From Symbiodinium natans (lineage: Eukaryota > Sar > Dinophyceae > Suessiales > Symbiodiniaceae), in contig CAJNDS010000413.1 of NCBI GenBank assembly GCA_905221605.1, positions 691,112 to 755,111 of the forward strand: a DNA stretch of 64,000 bases, written 5' to 3'. How positions within the stretch are numbered: position 1 is the first letter of the stretch; the number at the start of each line of letters is the position of its first letter. Positions 63,467 through 64,000 of this stretch are shown piece after piece. Made by a program: the position numbers and the translations under genes. The notes beneath the pieces were generated by a model, which made no database searches, was not told where the DNA came from, and saw nothing but the letters and a program-made list of their open reading frames with translations.

Positions 63467-63831
63467 TATGAAGGCTCTGATGTTAGCCGGAGCAAACACA
63501 GCTGCCATGGTGCTTTGAAGCCGAAGGTAAGCAACCAGGAGGTGAAGTTTTCAAGGAAGGCCTCTCTCGGGCTAAGCTGCAGGGGTGGGGTTGCGCAGCA
63601 GAGTTCAAGCTTAAGGTGGGCAGAGCTGAGGCGCTGGCACTGGTGCGTGTTTCCCTCTTTCTGGTTTAGGACCTGAGGCTCGGCACGGAGAGGGAGAGGG
63701 GTGAGACGGTCTAGATTTGTGTTTGGGAGAGGCGCAGAGTAGCGGGAATAATTCTCCTTTGTCTGTCAGCAGCAGGCATCGTCGATCTTCTTGTGAGAAA
63801 GAAGTTGATTAGGTTAGTTAAGTAGCCGACC
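63467..63831. other. Spacer between R copies 6 and 7
   Basis: 365 bp with no gene recognised. The plus-strand frames at 63267-63518 and 63344-63676 overlap the coding strand of copy 3 and are not supported. The distance between R copies 6 and 7 is 384 bp, a multiple of three. Confidence 0.55.
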
Positions 63832-63850
63832 AGGAGGGGACCTCACTCGG
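63832..63850 (-). repeat. R motif, copy 7 (3' end of copy 4 ORF)
   Basis: Exact 19-bp consensus. On the coding strand it holds the stop codon of the partial ORF: ACC GAG TGA GGT. Confidence 0.85.
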
Positions 63851-64000
63851 TCTGCGAAACTGGCGCTGTAGCCGAGGGGCCCGCTGCCGTAAGAAGAGCA
63901 TATCGGAATATCATCCTGCGCTCAGGCGTGAGCATCTTGAAGGCCAGAATCCAGGGGAAGGCCTGGTCCAGGACATCATTCTCCAGGGGAGAGAGTATGG
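63844..64000 (-). CDS. Tandem-family protein, copy 4, C-terminal end (partial)
   Basis: The minus-strand frame enters from the window edge and ends at TGA (63844-63846) inside R copy 7. About 51 residues are visible. ILSPLENDVLDQAFPWILAF is followed by KMLTPERRM. This aligns with IINPLYDDIYEEHKPYAIVF + KMLT of copy 1 and with IINPLHDDVYEEYKPFAIVY + KMLT of copy 3, so it is a fourth, diverged member. The gene continues outside the window. Function unknown. Confidence 0.75.

Overview
The window looks like nuclear DNA of a dinoflagellate, most plausibly Symbiodiniaceae or a relative. This is inferred from four things. TTTAGGG-type telomeric repeats occur in dozens of internal arrays. One two-exon gene joins an N-terminal ubiquitin-like domain to ankyrin repeats and has an intron ending AG|G, as is usual in dinoflagellates. 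A tandem, same-strand array of intronless paralogues fills the right end. Short exon-like islands, many with AG|G acceptors, are scattered through repeat-rich DNA. No spliced-leader relict, rRNA, tRNA or prokaryotic gene was seen.

Positions 1 to about 46.2 kb are almost free of recognisable genes. They consist of interstitial TTTAGGG/CCCTAAA arrays in both orientations, microsatellites, long G or C runs, and at least nine families of short inverted-repeat (MITE-like) elements, here called A to I. Three larger inverted-repeat elements also occur: two of one type at 22.4-22.9 kb and 52.6-52.9 kb, and a third at 23.0-23.3 kb. Several elements are nested, and several are interrupted or truncated by telomeric repeats. 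A composite structure at about 26.3-29.4 kb has matching terminal inverted repeats. It contains a head-to-head array of a 49-bp palindromic repeat, a field of degenerate TTTAGGG sequence and four copies of a GC-rich hairpin in both orientations.

The clearest gene of the repeat-rich part is the ubiquitin-like/ankyrin gene at 46.4-47.4 kb on the plus strand. From 47.4 to 58.7 kb the repeat-rich pattern resumes, with a 330-bp GTA microsatellite and exon-like islands, one of them (50721-50783) resembling a membrane-transporter segment.

At about 58.7 kb the sequence changes character. Telomeric repeats and MITEs stop, and a minus-strand tandem array of an unrecognised protein family runs to the window edge: three complete ORFs (430, 412 and 430 aa) and the 3' end of a fourth. 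Each complete ORF is bracketed by direct copies of a 19-bp motif (plus-strand CAGGAGGGGACCTCACTCG, here called R) just before its start codon and at or just after its stop codon. The fourth ORF has R at its visible 3' end. This R-ORF-R-spacer array is the best candidate for an undescribed system in the window.
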